Source: Ardenticatenaceae bacterium (GTDB lineage: Bacteria > Chloroflexota > Anaerolineae > Promineifilales > Promineifilaceae). Taken from it: a DNA stretch of 64,000 bases. Below, one piece after another: positions 17,572 to 26,882 of the stretch. Under the pieces are notes generated by a model. That model worked only from the letters and a program-made list of their open reading frames with translations, made no database searches and had not been told where the DNA came from. The stretch lies in the NCBI GenBank assembly GCA_020634235.1, contig JACKCB010000001.1:1736001-1800000 (forward strand). Reading direction: 5' to 3'. The position numbers were made by a program, and so were the translations under genes. Each line of letters starts with the position of its first letter. The first letter of the stretch is position 1.

Positions 17572-17577
17572 ATTATA
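17572..17577 (-). promoter_or_regulatory. -10 element giving a probable leaderless prepilin peptidase mRNA
   Basis: TATAAT on the minus strand, separated by only 7 bases (TCCCGCC) from the ATG, so the transcription start would fall at or next to the start codon. A TTCGTG about 17 bases upstream is a fair -35. Confidence 0.5.
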
Positions 17578-17584
17578 GCCAGGT

Positions 17585-19699
17585 TTATCGAACCACGAAA
17601 TCCAGCGCCGGGCCGCGTTCAGCGGCCACCTGCCAGGCCGCGTTCGTCCAACGCTCACTCCCCGGCCGGGCAAATTCATAGCCGCCAGGCACCGCCCCCG
17701 CAGCCAGCACCAGCCGCCCCTCCAGCGGCACCAGCACATAGATAAGCCACGCATCGCCCAGCGCCGCTTGCAGCCACAACCCATTTTGCGGATTCTGGTA
17801 CACGTCGGCCACAAACGGCAGCCCATCTTGCGGAACCGGGCCGGCCAGTTGGGCCAGCATGGGCAGCGCCTCGGCGATAGCCGCCAGGTCCTCAGCCGTG
17901 GGCGCTTCGCCGCGCAGTTCCCGCTCGGCCGCCGCCTGCAAGCGATCTAGCAGGCGCGCCAGCCGGTTCAGCCGCTCGCCCATCCCCTTTTCCAGCACCC
18001 CGCGACTGTCCAACCCGGTGGCCAACTGCCGCGTCTGGGCCGCCAGCCGGGCATACAGCAGCGGCTGCGGCTCCACATAGCCAACTGCCCCCGCAAACGC
18101 CCCCTCCGGTTCGGCCGCCGGCTGTTCCTCCCCGGCCGGGCGGCGCAGCAGCGCCCACCCGCCAAACCAACTGCCCAACTGCTGGCCGGTCCAGGCCGCC
18201 GTCTGCATGAAGGATGGCCGGCCGGGTTCAGCCGGCGCGGCCAGCGGCTGCAAACCATACAGCCAGCCAGACGGCCAGTCTTGCGTCCAGCCCGCTTCAT
18301 CCAGCGCAGCAAAGGGGGCGGCCAGCGCCGTCACCTGCGCCGCGTAGCCCTCGTAGGCGGTATCGCCGGCCGCCTGCAAATAATCCAGCGCCGGCCGCGA
18401 CCCCAGTACGGCAGCCACATCCAGGCCGCGGGGCAGGGCACGCACCGGGCCGATGTTGGTGGACAGGGCAGTGAAGGGCAGCGGGTCGGCCGGGCCGTTA
18501 TAGCTGCCCACCCGGTTAAAGACGAGTTCGGGGAAGATGTGCGCATCCGGCCGGGTAGCCCAGGGCATAAAGCGCAGCCCCGGCCGGGTAGCCAGCCCGC
18601 CCAGTGTCACCACAAAATTGTCCAGTTGAGCCTCATCGGCCAGGGCGTCCGGCGCCGGCCATGCGCCATAAACTGCCTGGGCAGCCACCCCGGCCGCGGC
18701 CGGTGACAACGCCCCATCCTGCCCATGGAAGTAGGCGGAAGGAGTGTACACCCGCTCCCAGCGCGACTCATTTTGCGTGCTGCGCAGCGCCGCCAGCAGC
18801 AGCAGCACCTGCCGCGCCGCCAGTCGCAGCGTGGCCGGGTCGGCGGCCACGTCGGCCGCCGGCGACGTCGGCAACAGGGTCTGGCCATACCAGGTCATGG
18901 CCTGGGCATAGCCGGTGTGCGCCGCGCCGGTCCCGGCCGGGGCGTAAACCGCATAATCATACAACTCGCCGCGCAGGGGAGAGATGAAGGCCGCCCCCGC
19001 CTGCCGGATGAGCGCCAGCTCCTCGGCCACCACACCGGCCACCGCCTCCGGCGGCGCAAAATCGGGGGCCAACAAAGACGCGCCCACGCTGAAGAAAGCC
19101 AGGTTTTGCCGTGCCGCCATGCTCACAGCTTCCTCGCCGGCCGCGCTCATCTGCGCCTCGCTGGCGGCCACCAGAGCTTCACTCAGGGCTTGCAAATCGG
19201 CCGCCAGGTAATCCTGTTCGGCCTGCTGCACGGCCTGCCGGTGCAGGGCGTGGGTGGTTTGCAGCAGCCAGCCGGCGGTAATGAAGAGCGGCTGTCCGGC
19301 GGCCTGGGCCGCACGGTAAAGGTTGGGGAGGCTGGCGGGTGCCCCGGTCCCGGCCGGGGCCAACACAAAGCCGTCGGCCGCCAATTCTGCCCGCTGGGCC
19401 GCCGTCAGGGCCACGTCGTTTGGATTGGCAATATTGTTCAGGTCAAAAGGGTAGCCCGGCGCGCCGGCCGTGGTATTGGCGGGATTGGCCACATAGGGCG
19501 CAAAGGGTTGGGCGGGGGGCAGCAGGCGGCTGTCGATGGCCACCGGGGTGCCGGCTAGCGGCGGGGGGGTAGGGCTGGGTCCTGACGGAATCCCGGCCGG
19601 GACATCCACAGGCGCGGGTGTGGGCGCGGGCGCGCCGCAGGCCAGCGCCACCAGCAGCAGGCCACCTATTAGCCAGAGAAAGGGTCGCCGCAAACTCAT
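17585..19699 (-). CDS. DUF3160 domain lipoprotein
   Basis: A 704-residue exported lipoprotein: a signal peptide ends in the lipobox VALAC (C at about 21), followed by a Pro/Ala/Thr-rich linker and a long DUF3160-type region. Helical repeats with conserved segments such as LFITAGWLLQTTHALHRQ and HIFPELVFNRVGSYNG are visible. DUF3160 proteins are common in Chloroflexota and archaea and lack a known function. Its ATG overlaps the hypA stop by 4 bases (ATGA), so the two are translationally coupled, an odd pairing of a nickel chaperone with a surface lipoprotein. It carries many CCGGCCGG copies. Confidence 0.85.
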   Translation of the reverse strand: MSLRRPFLWLIGGLLLVALACGAPAPTPAPVDVPAGIPSGPSPTPPPLAGTPVAIDSRLLPPAQPFAPYVANPANTTAGAPGYPFDLNNIANPNDVALTAAQRAELAADGFVLAPAGTGAPASLPNLYRAAQAAGQPLFITAGWLLQTTHALHRQAVQQAEQDYLAADLQALSEALVAASEAQMSAAGEEAVSMAARQNLAFFSVGASLLAPDFAPPEAVAGVVAEELALIRQAGAAFISPLRGELYDYAVYAPAGTGAAHTGYAQAMTWYGQTLLPTSPAADVAADPATLRLAARQVLLLLAALRSTQNESRWERVYTPSAYFHGQDGALSPAAAGVAAQAVYGAWPAPDALADEAQLDNFVVTLGGLATRPGLRFMPWATRPDAHIFPELVFNRVGSYNGPADPLPFTALSTNIGPVRALPRGLDVAAVLGSRPALDYLQAAGDTAYEGYAAQVTALAAPFAALDEAGWTQDWPSGWLYGLQPLAAPAEPGRPSFMQTAAWTGQQLGSWFGGWALLRRPAGEEQPAAEPEGAFAGAVGYVEPQPLLYARLAAQTRQLATGLDSRGVLEKGMGERLNRLARLLDRLQAAAERELRGEAPTAEDLAAIAEALPMLAQLAGPVPQDGLPFVADVYQNPQNGLWLQAALGDAWLIYVLVPLEGRLVLAAGAVPGGYEFARPGSERWTNAAWQVAAERGPALDFVVR

Positions 19700-20082
19700 G
19701 GCGTCAGTTCATCGCGGACGTTGTCGCCGTCCTCCTCTGCCGTCTCTATGTCAATGCTGTCCAGGCGGAATTCCTCACCTTGTGTGACCTGTGCGCGGAT
19801 GCTTTGGCAGTGGGGGCAGGCGATGAGTTCGCCGGGTAGGGTATAGCTGGTACCACAATCCAGGCAGCGCAGCCCGGCCGGGATGCGCTCAAAATGCAGG
19901 GCCGCTCCTTCGCACAGCGTGCCCCTGCTGACAATGTCCCAATAGAACTGGATGGAGTCATCCACAATGCTGGAAAGCTGCCCAATAACGAGATAGAGAT
20001 TAGTGACGCGAACCGCCCCGGCCTGGGCAGCGTGTTGGTTGGCAATTTCGAGGATACTTTGCGTAACGGCTAGTTCGTGCAT
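19696..20082 (-). CDS. hypA: Hydrogenase/urease nickel metallochaperone HypA
   Basis: Delivers nickel to [NiFe]-hydrogenase. The 128-residue product begins MHELAVTQSI (H2 is the nickel ligand with E3) and has the zinc site CLDC...CPHC at about 74-77 and 91-94. The reading frame extends far upstream without stops, but MHELAVTQ is the family's invariant start. No hypB-F or hydrogenase gene is in the window, so it either serves a distant locus or a different nickel or zinc protein. The C-terminal tail of about 20 acidic residues is longer than usual. Confidence 0.92.
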   Translation of the reverse strand: MHELAVTQSILEIANQHAAQAGAVRVTNLYLVIGQLSSIVDDSIQFYWDIVSRGTLCEGAALHFERIPAGLRCLDCGTSYTLPGELIACPHCQSIRAQVTQGEEFRLDSIDIETAEEDGDNVRDELTP

Positions 20083-20138
20083 GGCGTTCAGTTTAGCATA
20101 AGTCCGGCCGCTGCAAAGGGGGCGCATTCGCCGCATAA

Positions 20139-20166
20139 TTGTTGCCAGCACGCTTTTCGCTATAAT
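20139..20166 (+). promoter_or_regulatory. Promoter for the radical SAM gene
   Basis: TTGTTG (20139-20144), 16-base spacer, TATAAT (20161-20166), about 40 bases before the ATG at 20206. It lies in the spacer divergent from hypA. Confidence 0.6.
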
Positions 20167-20205
20167 CCCTGAAATCTTGAATCCCCCTGCGCGTGGAGAA
20201 TAACC

Positions 20206-22137
20206 ATGACCCCAACCCCAGCCACCATTGAGCGGACTTTGGAGCGGCTGCTGCCACGGGTGACCAAACCCGGCCGGTACACCGGCGGCGAATACAACCA
20301 GGTCTGCAAAGATTGGGACCAGGTCGACTACAAAGTCGCCCTGGCCTTCCCCGATATCTACGACCTGGGCATGTCCAACCTGGGGCTGATGATCTTGTAT
20401 GACATTGTCAACAAGCACAAAAATCTGCTGGCCGAGCGCGTCTACTGCCCCTGGACCGACATGGAAGCGGAGATGCGAGCTGCCGACCTGCCCCTCTTCT
20501 CGCTGGAAACCAAACACGCCATTCGCGACTTCGACATGCTGGCCATCAGCCTGCCCTACGAGCAGCTCTTTACCAATGCTCTCAACCTGCTCGACCTGGC
20601 CGGGCTGCCCCTGCATTCTGCCGACCGCAGCGCCGGCGACCCGCTGGTCATTGCCGGGGGCCACGCCTGCTATAACCCGGAACCGATGGCCCCGTTCATT
20701 GACGTTTTTGTGATTGGTGAGGGGGAAGAAGCGATCTTGCGCATCATTGCCACCATGCGCGCCGCCGCCCACCTGGACCGCGAAACACAACTGCGCTACC
20801 TGGCCCAGTTGGAAGGCTGCTACGTGCCGCGCTTTTACGAGGTGGATTATCACGCGGACGGCACCATCGCCCGCATCACCCCCACGGCGCCAGAAGCGCC
20901 GCCCAAGGTGCTGAAAACAATTGTGCCGGTGCTGCCACCGCCGGTGACCAACTTCATCATCCCTTTTGTGGAGACGGTCCACAACCGCGCCCCCATCGAG
21001 ATTATGCGCGGCTGCACGCGGGGCTGCCGCTTCTGCCACGCCGGCATGGTCACCCGGCCGGTGCGCGAACGCCCGGTCGCAGAGATCATCGCCGCCATGC
21101 ACCAGATTCTGGCAAGCACCGGCTACGAGGAGATCGCCCTGCTCTCCCTCTCCTCCAGCGATTACACCCACGTGCTGGAACTCACCGAGCGTATCAAAGC
21201 GGAGTTTGGCGACCTGGGGCTAAACATTGCCCTGCCCTCACTGCGCATCGAAACCGTCTCCACGCGGCTCATGGACAATCTGGGCGACAGCCGGCGCAGC
21301 GGCTTCACCCTGGCCCCCGAGGCAGCCACGGAGAAGATGCGCAACACCATTAACAAATACGTTAGCGACGAGGAGCTGCTGGAAACGGCGCGGGAGATCT
21401 TCCGGCGCAACTGGCGCACCATCAAGCTTTACTTCATGATTGGCCATCCGCAGGAAACGCTGGCGGACGTGCAGGCCATCATCGACCTGTCGAAGGCGGT
21501 GCTGGCTGAGGGGCGCAAGTTCCACGGCAACAAGGCCAGCGTGAATGTGGGGGTCAGCACCTTCATTCCCAAGCCGCACACCCCCTTCCAGTGGGAAGCG
21601 ATGGACAGCCTGGCCAGCGTGCAGGCCAAGATCGATCTGCTGCACCGCGATCTACGCGGCCGGGGGCTGCGCCTGCGCTGGAATGATCCTTTGGAGTCGG
21701 TTTATGAGGGCTTCCTGGCGCGTGGTGACCGGCGGGTGGCGGCAGTGGTGGAGCGCGCATGGCGCAGCGGTGCCAGGTTCGACGCCTGGGCAGAGCATCA
21801 CGACATGGCGCAGTGGGAAGCCGCGTTTGCCGCCGAAGGGCTGGATATGGCTTTTTACACCTATCGCCAACGGCGCATCGACGAGGTTTTCCCCTGGGAG
21901 CATATTGACGTGGCGGTAACGCGCCGCTTCCTGACCCAGGATTACCTGATGAGCCAGGCGGGTGAGACACGCATTGACTGCCGCGAGCAATGTTTTGCCT
22001 GTGGTATTCTGCCCAAGCTGAAGGAGCTGCGGCGCGAGACGCCGCCGGAGGCGTGGGAATGCCCGCCGGTGACGAAGATTAGCGAGCGCAAGCAGAAGTC
22101 CCCGGCCGGGCGCATCCCCTTACCCCTCATTCGCTGA
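20206..22137 (+). CDS. TIGR03960-type radical SAM protein with B12-binding-like N-terminus
   Basis: A 643-residue radical SAM enzyme. The [4Fe-4S] cysteines are C270, C274 and C277 in CTRGCRFC, the CxxxCxxC signature. The N-terminal 200 residues resemble the cobalamin-binding-like domain found in this group (VALAFPDIYDLGMSNLGL). A C-terminal extension includes a CREQCFACGI cysteine cluster. In many bacteria this protein precedes a TIGR03936 (DUF2344) partner and ribosomal or RNase genes; here it stands alone. The ATG follows GGAGAATAACC. Reaction unknown; an RNA or tetrapyrrole substrate is only speculation. Confidence 0.88.
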   Translation: MTPTPATIERTLERLLPRVTKPGRYTGGEYNQVCKDWDQVDYKVALAFPDIYDLGMSNLGLMILYDIVNKHKNLLAERVYCPWTDMEAEMRAADLPLFSLETKHAIRDFDMLAISLPYEQLFTNALNLLDLAGLPLHSADRSAGDPLVIAGGHACYNPEPMAPFIDVFVIGEGEEAILRIIATMRAAAHLDRETQLRYLAQLEGCYVPRFYEVDYHADGTIARITPTAPEAPPKVLKTIVPVLPPPVTNFIIPFVETVHNRAPIEIMRGCTRGCRFCHAGMVTRPVRERPVAEIIAAMHQILASTGYEEIALLSLSSSDYTHVLELTERIKAEFGDLGLNIALPSLRIETVSTRLMDNLGDSRRSGFTLAPEAATEKMRNTINKYVSDEELLETAREIFRRNWRTIKLYFMIGHPQETLADVQAIIDLSKAVLAEGRKFHGNKASVNVGVSTFIPKPHTPFQWEAMDSLASVQAKIDLLHRDLRGRGLRLRWNDPLESVYEGFLARGDRRVAAVVERAWRSGARFDAWAEHHDMAQWEAAFAAEGLDMAFYTYRQRRIDEVFPWEHIDVAVTRRFLTQDYLMSQAGETRIDCREQCFACGILPKLKELRRETPPEAWECPPVTKISERKQKSPAGRIPLPLIR

Positions 22138-22164
22138 CCACCCGGACAGGCCCGGCCGGGCGCG

Positions 22165-22797
22165 TTATGACAGGCGAATGATGCCTCGTTCCAGAGCAAC
22201 CGTCACCGCGGCGGTGCGGTCACTGACCTCTAGCTTGCCAAAGATGTGGATAAGGTGGGTTTTGACGGTGGCGGTGCTGATGTGCAGCGCTTTGCCAATG
22301 GCCCGGTTACTGTGCCCGCGGGCCACAAGCGCCAACACTTCGATTTCGCGGCTGCTTAGCTGGGTCCCGGCCGGGGCACGCAACTGCCCCATGAGCCGGG
22401 CCGCCACTGCCGGCGCCAACACCGACTCCCCTCTCGCCGCCGCCCGCACCGCCCGAAACAGCTCCTCCCGTGGCGCGTCCTTCAGCAAATAACCGGTGGC
22501 CCCCGCCTCAATGGCCGGTAGAATGTCTGCCTCACTGTCGTAGGTCGTCAGCACCAGCGTATGAACCGGTAGTTGGCGGCTCCTGAGCGTCTGGATGAGG
22601 GTTACGCCATCCATCACCGGCATCCGCAGATCGGTCAGCACCACATCCGGCCGGGTCGAAATCACCAGTGGCAGCGCTTCCTGGCCATTGGCCGCCTGCC
22701 CCACCACCAAAAAATCGGGCTGCCCTTGCAGCATCCCGGCCAACCCACTGCGCACCACCGGGTGGTCATCCACAATCAGTATCTTGATCTGCGTCAT
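22165..22797 (-). CDS. NarL/FixJ-family response regulator
   Basis: A 210-residue DNA-binding response regulator: receiver domain with acidic residues D10/D11, phosphoacceptor D56 (VVLTDLRMP) and K-containing switch region, followed by a LuxR-type helix-turn-helix (LSSREIEVLALVARGHSNRAI onward, about 146-205). It lies 45 bases downstream of a DesK-type sensor kinase on the same strand and is surely its partner. Target genes are unknown. A CCGGCCGG occurs in the interdomain linker. Confidence 0.93.
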   Translation of the reverse strand: MTQIKILIVDDHPVVRSGLAGMLQGQPDFLVVGQAANGQEALPLVISTRPDVVLTDLRMPVMDGVTLIQTLRSRQLPVHTLVLTTYDSEADILPAIEAGATGYLLKDAPREELFRAVRAAARGESVLAPAVAARLMGQLRAPAGTQLSSREIEVLALVARGHSNRAIGKALHISTATVKTHLIHIFGKLEVSDRTAAVTVALERGIIRLS

Positions 22798-22842
22798 CCG
22801 TCTGCCTATCCGCGTATCTATCGCCAGTTCTCCGACAGGCTG

Positions 22843-24075
22843 CTAGCTGAGTGGTATCTCCACGACAACGGTTGTGCCTTCGCCGGGGGCGCTTTCTATT
22901 TCAACGGTGCCGCCTAACTGGGCCGCCCGTTCGCGCATGCCAGACAAACCAAAGCTGCCATCAGGCCCGGCCGGGGCGTTTGCCAACTGTGCCGGGTCAA
23001 AACCACGCCCATCATCCTGCACGTCCAAAACCACTACATCCCCCATGTAAGACAGGGTAACGGCCACCTCACGGGCCGCCGCATATTTGCCGGCATTGGT
23101 CAGCGCTTCTTGCGCCGCCCGCAGCAGCGCCACTTCCGCCTGTGGGGGCAGCGGCCGAACGTCACCGGTAATGGTAACCCCGGCCGGGATGCCAGTAACT
23201 GCCGACCACTGCTGCGCCACTCGCGCCACCGCTTCTGGCAATGACCCTCGCTGCAGCCGCTCTGGCTGCAGCGCCCACACCAGGCCGCGCGCCTCCGCCA
23301 GGCTGTCCCGGGCCACGCGGCGCGCCTGGTCCAGATGCTGCTGCGCCGCCGTGGCACCGGGCGGCAGCGCCTGTTCTGATGCTTCCAGGTGTACCACAAT
23401 GCTGGCAAAGCCCTGGGCCAGCGTATCGTGAATCTCATTCGCCAACCGCTGCCGCTCGGCCAATATGCCCGCCTCACGCTCCGCCCAGGCCAGATCAGCT
23501 TGCGTGGCTTGCAGCACTTCAATCAACTCCCGCCGCTGCACACTCTGGGAGATAATGGCATTGAGCCAGGCGGCAATCAACAGCCCCGAGGCAGTGATGG
23601 CTTGAAACAGCCAAAAGGTGGGGTTTAGCCACAGAGGGCCATCTGCCTCATCTCCAGTGACCGCACTCACCACCAACGCCGCCAGCAAGACCGCCCCAGG
23701 CACCGCCCAGCGAAGGGGCAAGAAGGCAAAAATCTGGCCGTACAGGCCAAACAGCATAAAGTAGAAAGCCGGATTCAGTCCGATCAGCAGCCACCACATG
23801 CCAAAAGCGCCCACCAGGTAGATGCTCATCAGCCAGGGCACAGCGCGGAAGTCGGGCAGCCGGCGGACCAGGTAGACAGCGCCCAACAGATGCCACACGG
23901 CGCTGAGGCTGGCCCAGAAGAGGATCTGGCGGCTCACGCCGCGGGTGGGTACATCACCCATGAAGGCCAGGACAAGGGAAGCGGCCAGGGCCACGTAAAA
24001 GATGGCTGACCAGACCCAGGCCCAGCGCTCCCAAACGTCAGCCATAGATTGTGGTTGGGGTTTTATCTGGTTCAT
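22843..24075 (-). CDS. NarL/DesK-type sensor histidine kinase
   Basis: Membrane-bound kinase of about 410 residues. Six hydrophobic segments fill residues 20-178, then a short coiled coil, a HisKA_3 dimerisation domain with phosphoacceptor H216 (NEIHDTLAQGF) and a HATPase domain with DDGRGFDP and a G-rich lid (DGSFGLSGMRERA). There is no periplasmic sensor loop, so it probably senses the membrane or an intramembrane ligand. The ATG at 24075 (MNQIKPQ) is chosen for its GGGAAAG site; longer in-frame starts exist to 24147. It pairs with the response regulator 45 bases downstream. Confidence 0.9.
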   Translation of the reverse strand: MNQIKPQPQSMADVWERWAWVWSAIFYVALAASLVLAFMGDVPTRGVSRQILFWASLSAVWHLLGAVYLVRRLPDFRAVPWLMSIYLVGAFGMWWLLIGLNPAFYFMLFGLYGQIFAFLPLRWAVPGAVLLAALVVSAVTGDEADGPLWLNPTFWLFQAITASGLLIAAWLNAIISQSVQRRELIEVLQATQADLAWAEREAGILAERQRLANEIHDTLAQGFASIVVHLEASEQALPPGATAAQQHLDQARRVARDSLAEARGLVWALQPERLQRGSLPEAVARVAQQWSAVTGIPAGVTITGDVRPLPPQAEVALLRAAQEALTNAGKYAAAREVAVTLSYMGDVVVLDVQDDGRGFDPAQLANAPAGPDGSFGLSGMRERAAQLGGTVEIESAPGEGTTVVVEIPLS

Positions 24076-24221
24076 GCTGCTTTCCCGGCCGGGGGTCATC
24101 TCTATCCGCCCTATTCTCCTGGCACGTTGGCCCAATCCTATCATCATTAGCGGCGTTCAGCCATCCGCGCCCATGCCCCGTGGCCTGTGCGGCCAACCCG
24201 GCCGGGGGCCACGCGCTGCGC

Positions 24222-24611
24222 TCAGGAACGCTGGTTGACAAGCGCCGACACACCAATGAGAATCAGCATGAACGGCCACATCACGCCCCAGCTAATATTG
24301 AACAGGGCGTTCGCGCCAACCATGACAAAGGGAAAAAGCCCCCACAGCAGCCGCTGGACCACGGCCGGGGTCACGGTCTGGCCGGCAGCCTTGTACTTGC
24401 ACCAGGCATCATACAGCACCCAGTACACAGGAATAAGCAGAAACAAGACCCACATGCGTCCCCAATCCAGTCCGGCGATCTGCTGGACCAGATAGATAAG
24501 CCCCAGCAAAATGAAAAAGCCACCCGTTGCCAGGCTCATCCCCGGCCGGGTATTGCTTGCGCCCTGTTCCTCCAACTTCAAATCCTTAATCTCATCGTTC
24601 TGGTCTTTCAT
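24222..24611 (-). CDS. Small four-helix membrane protein
   Basis: A 129-residue protein with a charged N-terminus (about 25 residues) and four hydrophobic helices in two hairpins. Repeated Trp and Gly residues within helices resemble LiaF/PspC-like or DUF5668-type membrane proteins, though I cannot assign a family. Placement next to a membrane-sensing kinase is suggestive of an envelope-stress role, which is inference. GGAGG precedes the chosen region; an ATG at 24629 (MNGGTLM) is an alternative start. The divergent spacer on its 5' side holds the palindrome at 24727. Confidence 0.6.
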   Translation of the reverse strand: MKDQNDEIKDLKLEEQGASNTRPGMSLATGGFFILLGLIYLVQQIAGLDWGRMWVLFLLIPVYWVLYDAWCKYKAAGQTVTPAVVQRLLWGLFPFVMVGANALFNISWGVMWPFMLILIGVSALVNQRS

Positions 24612-24713
24612 CAGCGTGCCTCCGTTCAACTTGCTTTTTCAAACGATACCTACAGCATACCCCGGCCGGGGCGTCCCGTAACCCACCGGTGGATGGGAAC
24701 ACAGACAGCAGCC

Positions 24714-24744
24714 GGTTGATTCCCCCATCAACCGATCGGTTGAT
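24714..24744. promoter_or_regulatory. Operator candidate: perfect 18-base palindrome with a third half-site
   Basis: ATCAACCGATCGGTTGAT (24727-24744) is a perfect palindrome, preceded by another GGTTGAT half-site (24714-24720). It lies between the membrane-protein gene starting at 24611 and the debranching-enzyme gene starting at 24879, where a LacI- or MarR-type repressor could bind. No regulator is adjacent. Confidence 0.55.
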
Positions 24745-24878
24745 CGCCCCACAGGCCAAAACTCCCAGACCGCTTGCACAGGCGGGCAGTTCGCATCACA
24801 ATAGGCAAGAACATCTTCCACCTGCATCCAACAGCCAGACAGGCTAACAAGCCGGCAAACGGAGCAAAGAGGCACAGC

Positions 24879-26840
24879 ATGATTGAATTTGGACGAGAAA
24901 TCTGTGGGCAGTTGGCCAGCGCCGAATCGCGCGAATGGCTCGTCACCAACGGCATAGGCGGCTTTGCCATGGGCACCATAGCCGGCCTGCTAACGCGCCG
25001 CTACCACGGCCTGCTCATCGCCGCCCTGGCCCCGCCGCTAGGCCGCACCCTAATGCTGGCCAAGCTGGATGAAGACGCCAAATATGATGGCCAGCGCTTC
25101 AAACTGTTTGCCAATCGCTGGGAAGATGGCACCGTAGAAAGCGAAGGGCTGCGCTACCTGGAAAGCTTCTGCCTGGAGGGCACCACCCCCGTCTGGCGCT
25201 ACGCCATTGGCGACGCCCTGCTGGAAAAGCGGATCTGGATGCAGCCCGGGGCCAACACAACCTACGTACAATACCACCTGCGCCGCGCCAGCGGGCCGCT
25301 GGAACTGTACGCCAAGGCACTGGTTAACTACCGCGACTACCACCACACCACCATCGCCAACGATTGGGACACTGCGTGCGAACCCATCGCCCACGGGGCG
25401 CGCATCGTCGTCCATGAAGAAGCCCAACCCCTCTACCTGCTCAGCCGGCAAGCCGAATATTGGCCAGAACACACCTGGTACGAGGATTATCTCCTCAGCA
25501 TCGAAGAGTTTCGCGGCCAGAATGATGTCGTTGAAGACCACATCGACGTGGGGGTCTTTGGGGCCACCTTGCAGCCCGGCGACTCCTTCACCCTGGTGGC
25601 CAGCACGGAACCGCAGCCCAACCTGGACGGGCAGGCCGCCTTGCAGGAGCGCCGCCAGCATGAGCGCCAGTTGATTGCCCAGGCCGCCAGGTTAAACCCA
25701 CCTCCCTTGCCACGACTGGTCCTGGCTGCCGATCAATTCATTGCCCGGCGCGCCACCCCCGGCGACCCCGACGGGCGCACAGTAATTGCCGGCTACCCCT
25801 GGTTCAGCGACTGGGGCCGCGACACCATGATCAGCCTGACTGGTCTAACCTTGAACACCGGCCGGGTCGAGATCGCCGCCAAAATCCTACGCACCTTCGC
25901 CAACTTTGTCGACCGGGGGATGCTGCCCAACCGCTTCCCCGATGCCGGTGAAGAGCCGGAGTACAACACCGTGGACGCCACCCTGTGGTACTTCGAAGCC
26001 ATCCGCGCCTACTACCAGGCCACCAACGACACCGCACTGCTGCACGATCTCTTCCCGGTCCTGCAAGAAATTATCCACTGGCACCAGCAGGGCACGCGCT
26101 ACAACATCCACCTGGACCCGGCCGACGGGCTGCTGTACGCCGGCGAAGAAGGGGTGCAGCTCACCTGGATGGATGCCAAGGTGGACGATTGGGTAGTAAC
26201 GCCGCGCATCGGCAAGCCGGTAGAGATCAACGCCCTATGGTACAACGCTCTGCGCATCATGGCCGATATGGCCGCCATTGTGGGCCAGGATGGCGCTCCT
26301 TACAGCGCCCTGGCCCGGCAGACCCAGGCCGGGTTTGCCCGCTTCTGGCAGGCGGAAGCCGGCTACTGCTACGATGTGCTGGATGGCCCGGCCGGGGACG
26401 ACGACGCCCTCCGCCCCAACCAACTCCTGGCCATCTCCCTACCCCACAGCCCCCTCACCCCCGCACAACAAAAAAGCGTGGTCGACGTGTGCGCCCGCCA
26501 GCTTCTGACCTCCTACGGCCTGCGCAGCCTGGCCCCCACCCACCCCGATTACAAAGGCAGCTATCGTGGCGATCAGAAGCAGCGCGACGGGGCCTACCAT
26601 CAGGGCGCGGTCTGGTCCTGGCTCATCGGCCCCTTTGTCATGGCCCATCTGCGCGTCTACAACAACCGGGGGACGGCGCGCTCTTTCCTACAACCGCTGG
26701 TACAGCACCTGGTGGACCATGGCGTGGGCAGCATCAGCGAGATATTCGAGGGAGATGCCCCCTTCGCCCCGCGCGGCTGCCCGGCCCAGGCGTGGGGTGT
26801 GGCCGAACTACTGCGGGCCTGGGCAGCTACCGCGCCGTAG
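24879..26840 (+). CDS. Amylo-alpha-1,6-glucosidase (glycogen debranching enzyme)
   Basis: A 653-residue debranching enzyme that hydrolyses alpha-1,6 branch points of glycogen. An N-terminal GDE_N-like beta domain (about 1-255; GGFAMGTIAGLLTRRYHGLL) precedes an (alpha/alpha)6 barrel with WFSDWGRDTMISLTGLTL, YNTVDATLWYFEA, LTWMDAKVDDW and QRDGAYHQGAVWSW. The GRD aspartate and the downstream acidic residues are the expected catalytic region. The ATG at 24879 has GGAGCAAAGAGG upstream; an in-frame ATG at 24774 would add 35 unconvincing residues across the spacer. Glycogen storage is implied. A palindromic operator candidate lies 135 bases upstream. Confidence 0.93.
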   Translation: MIEFGREICGQLASAESREWLVTNGIGGFAMGTIAGLLTRRYHGLLIAALAPPLGRTLMLAKLDEDAKYDGQRFKLFANRWEDGTVESEGLRYLESFCLEGTTPVWRYAIGDALLEKRIWMQPGANTTYVQYHLRRASGPLELYAKALVNYRDYHHTTIANDWDTACEPIAHGARIVVHEEAQPLYLLSRQAEYWPEHTWYEDYLLSIEEFRGQNDVVEDHIDVGVFGATLQPGDSFTLVASTEPQPNLDGQAALQERRQHERQLIAQAARLNPPPLPRLVLAADQFIARRATPGDPDGRTVIAGYPWFSDWGRDTMISLTGLTLNTGRVEIAAKILRTFANFVDRGMLPNRFPDAGEEPEYNTVDATLWYFEAIRAYYQATNDTALLHDLFPVLQEIIHWHQQGTRYNIHLDPADGLLYAGEEGVQLTWMDAKVDDWVVTPRIGKPVEINALWYNALRIMADMAAIVGQDGAPYSALARQTQAGFARFWQAEAGYCYDVLDGPAGDDDALRPNQLLAISLPHSPLTPAQQKSVVDVCARQLLTSYGLRSLAPTHPDYKGSYRGDQKQRDGAYHQGAVWSWLIGPFVMAHLRVYNNRGTARSFLQPLVQHLVDHGVGSISEIFEGDAPFAPRGCPAQAWGVAELLRAWAATAP

Positions 26841-26882
26841 GCAGCCCGCCGCTCCGGCGGCGCGCCATCCTGAAAAGCAGGA

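Noticed and set aside
19696..20082. Hydrogenase locus
   Set aside because: hypA is alone; no hydrogenase subunit or other hyp gene is in the window.
20083..21171. Upstream extension of the hypA frame
   Set aside because: It runs opposite the radical SAM gene and the invariant MHELAVTQ start lies at 20082.
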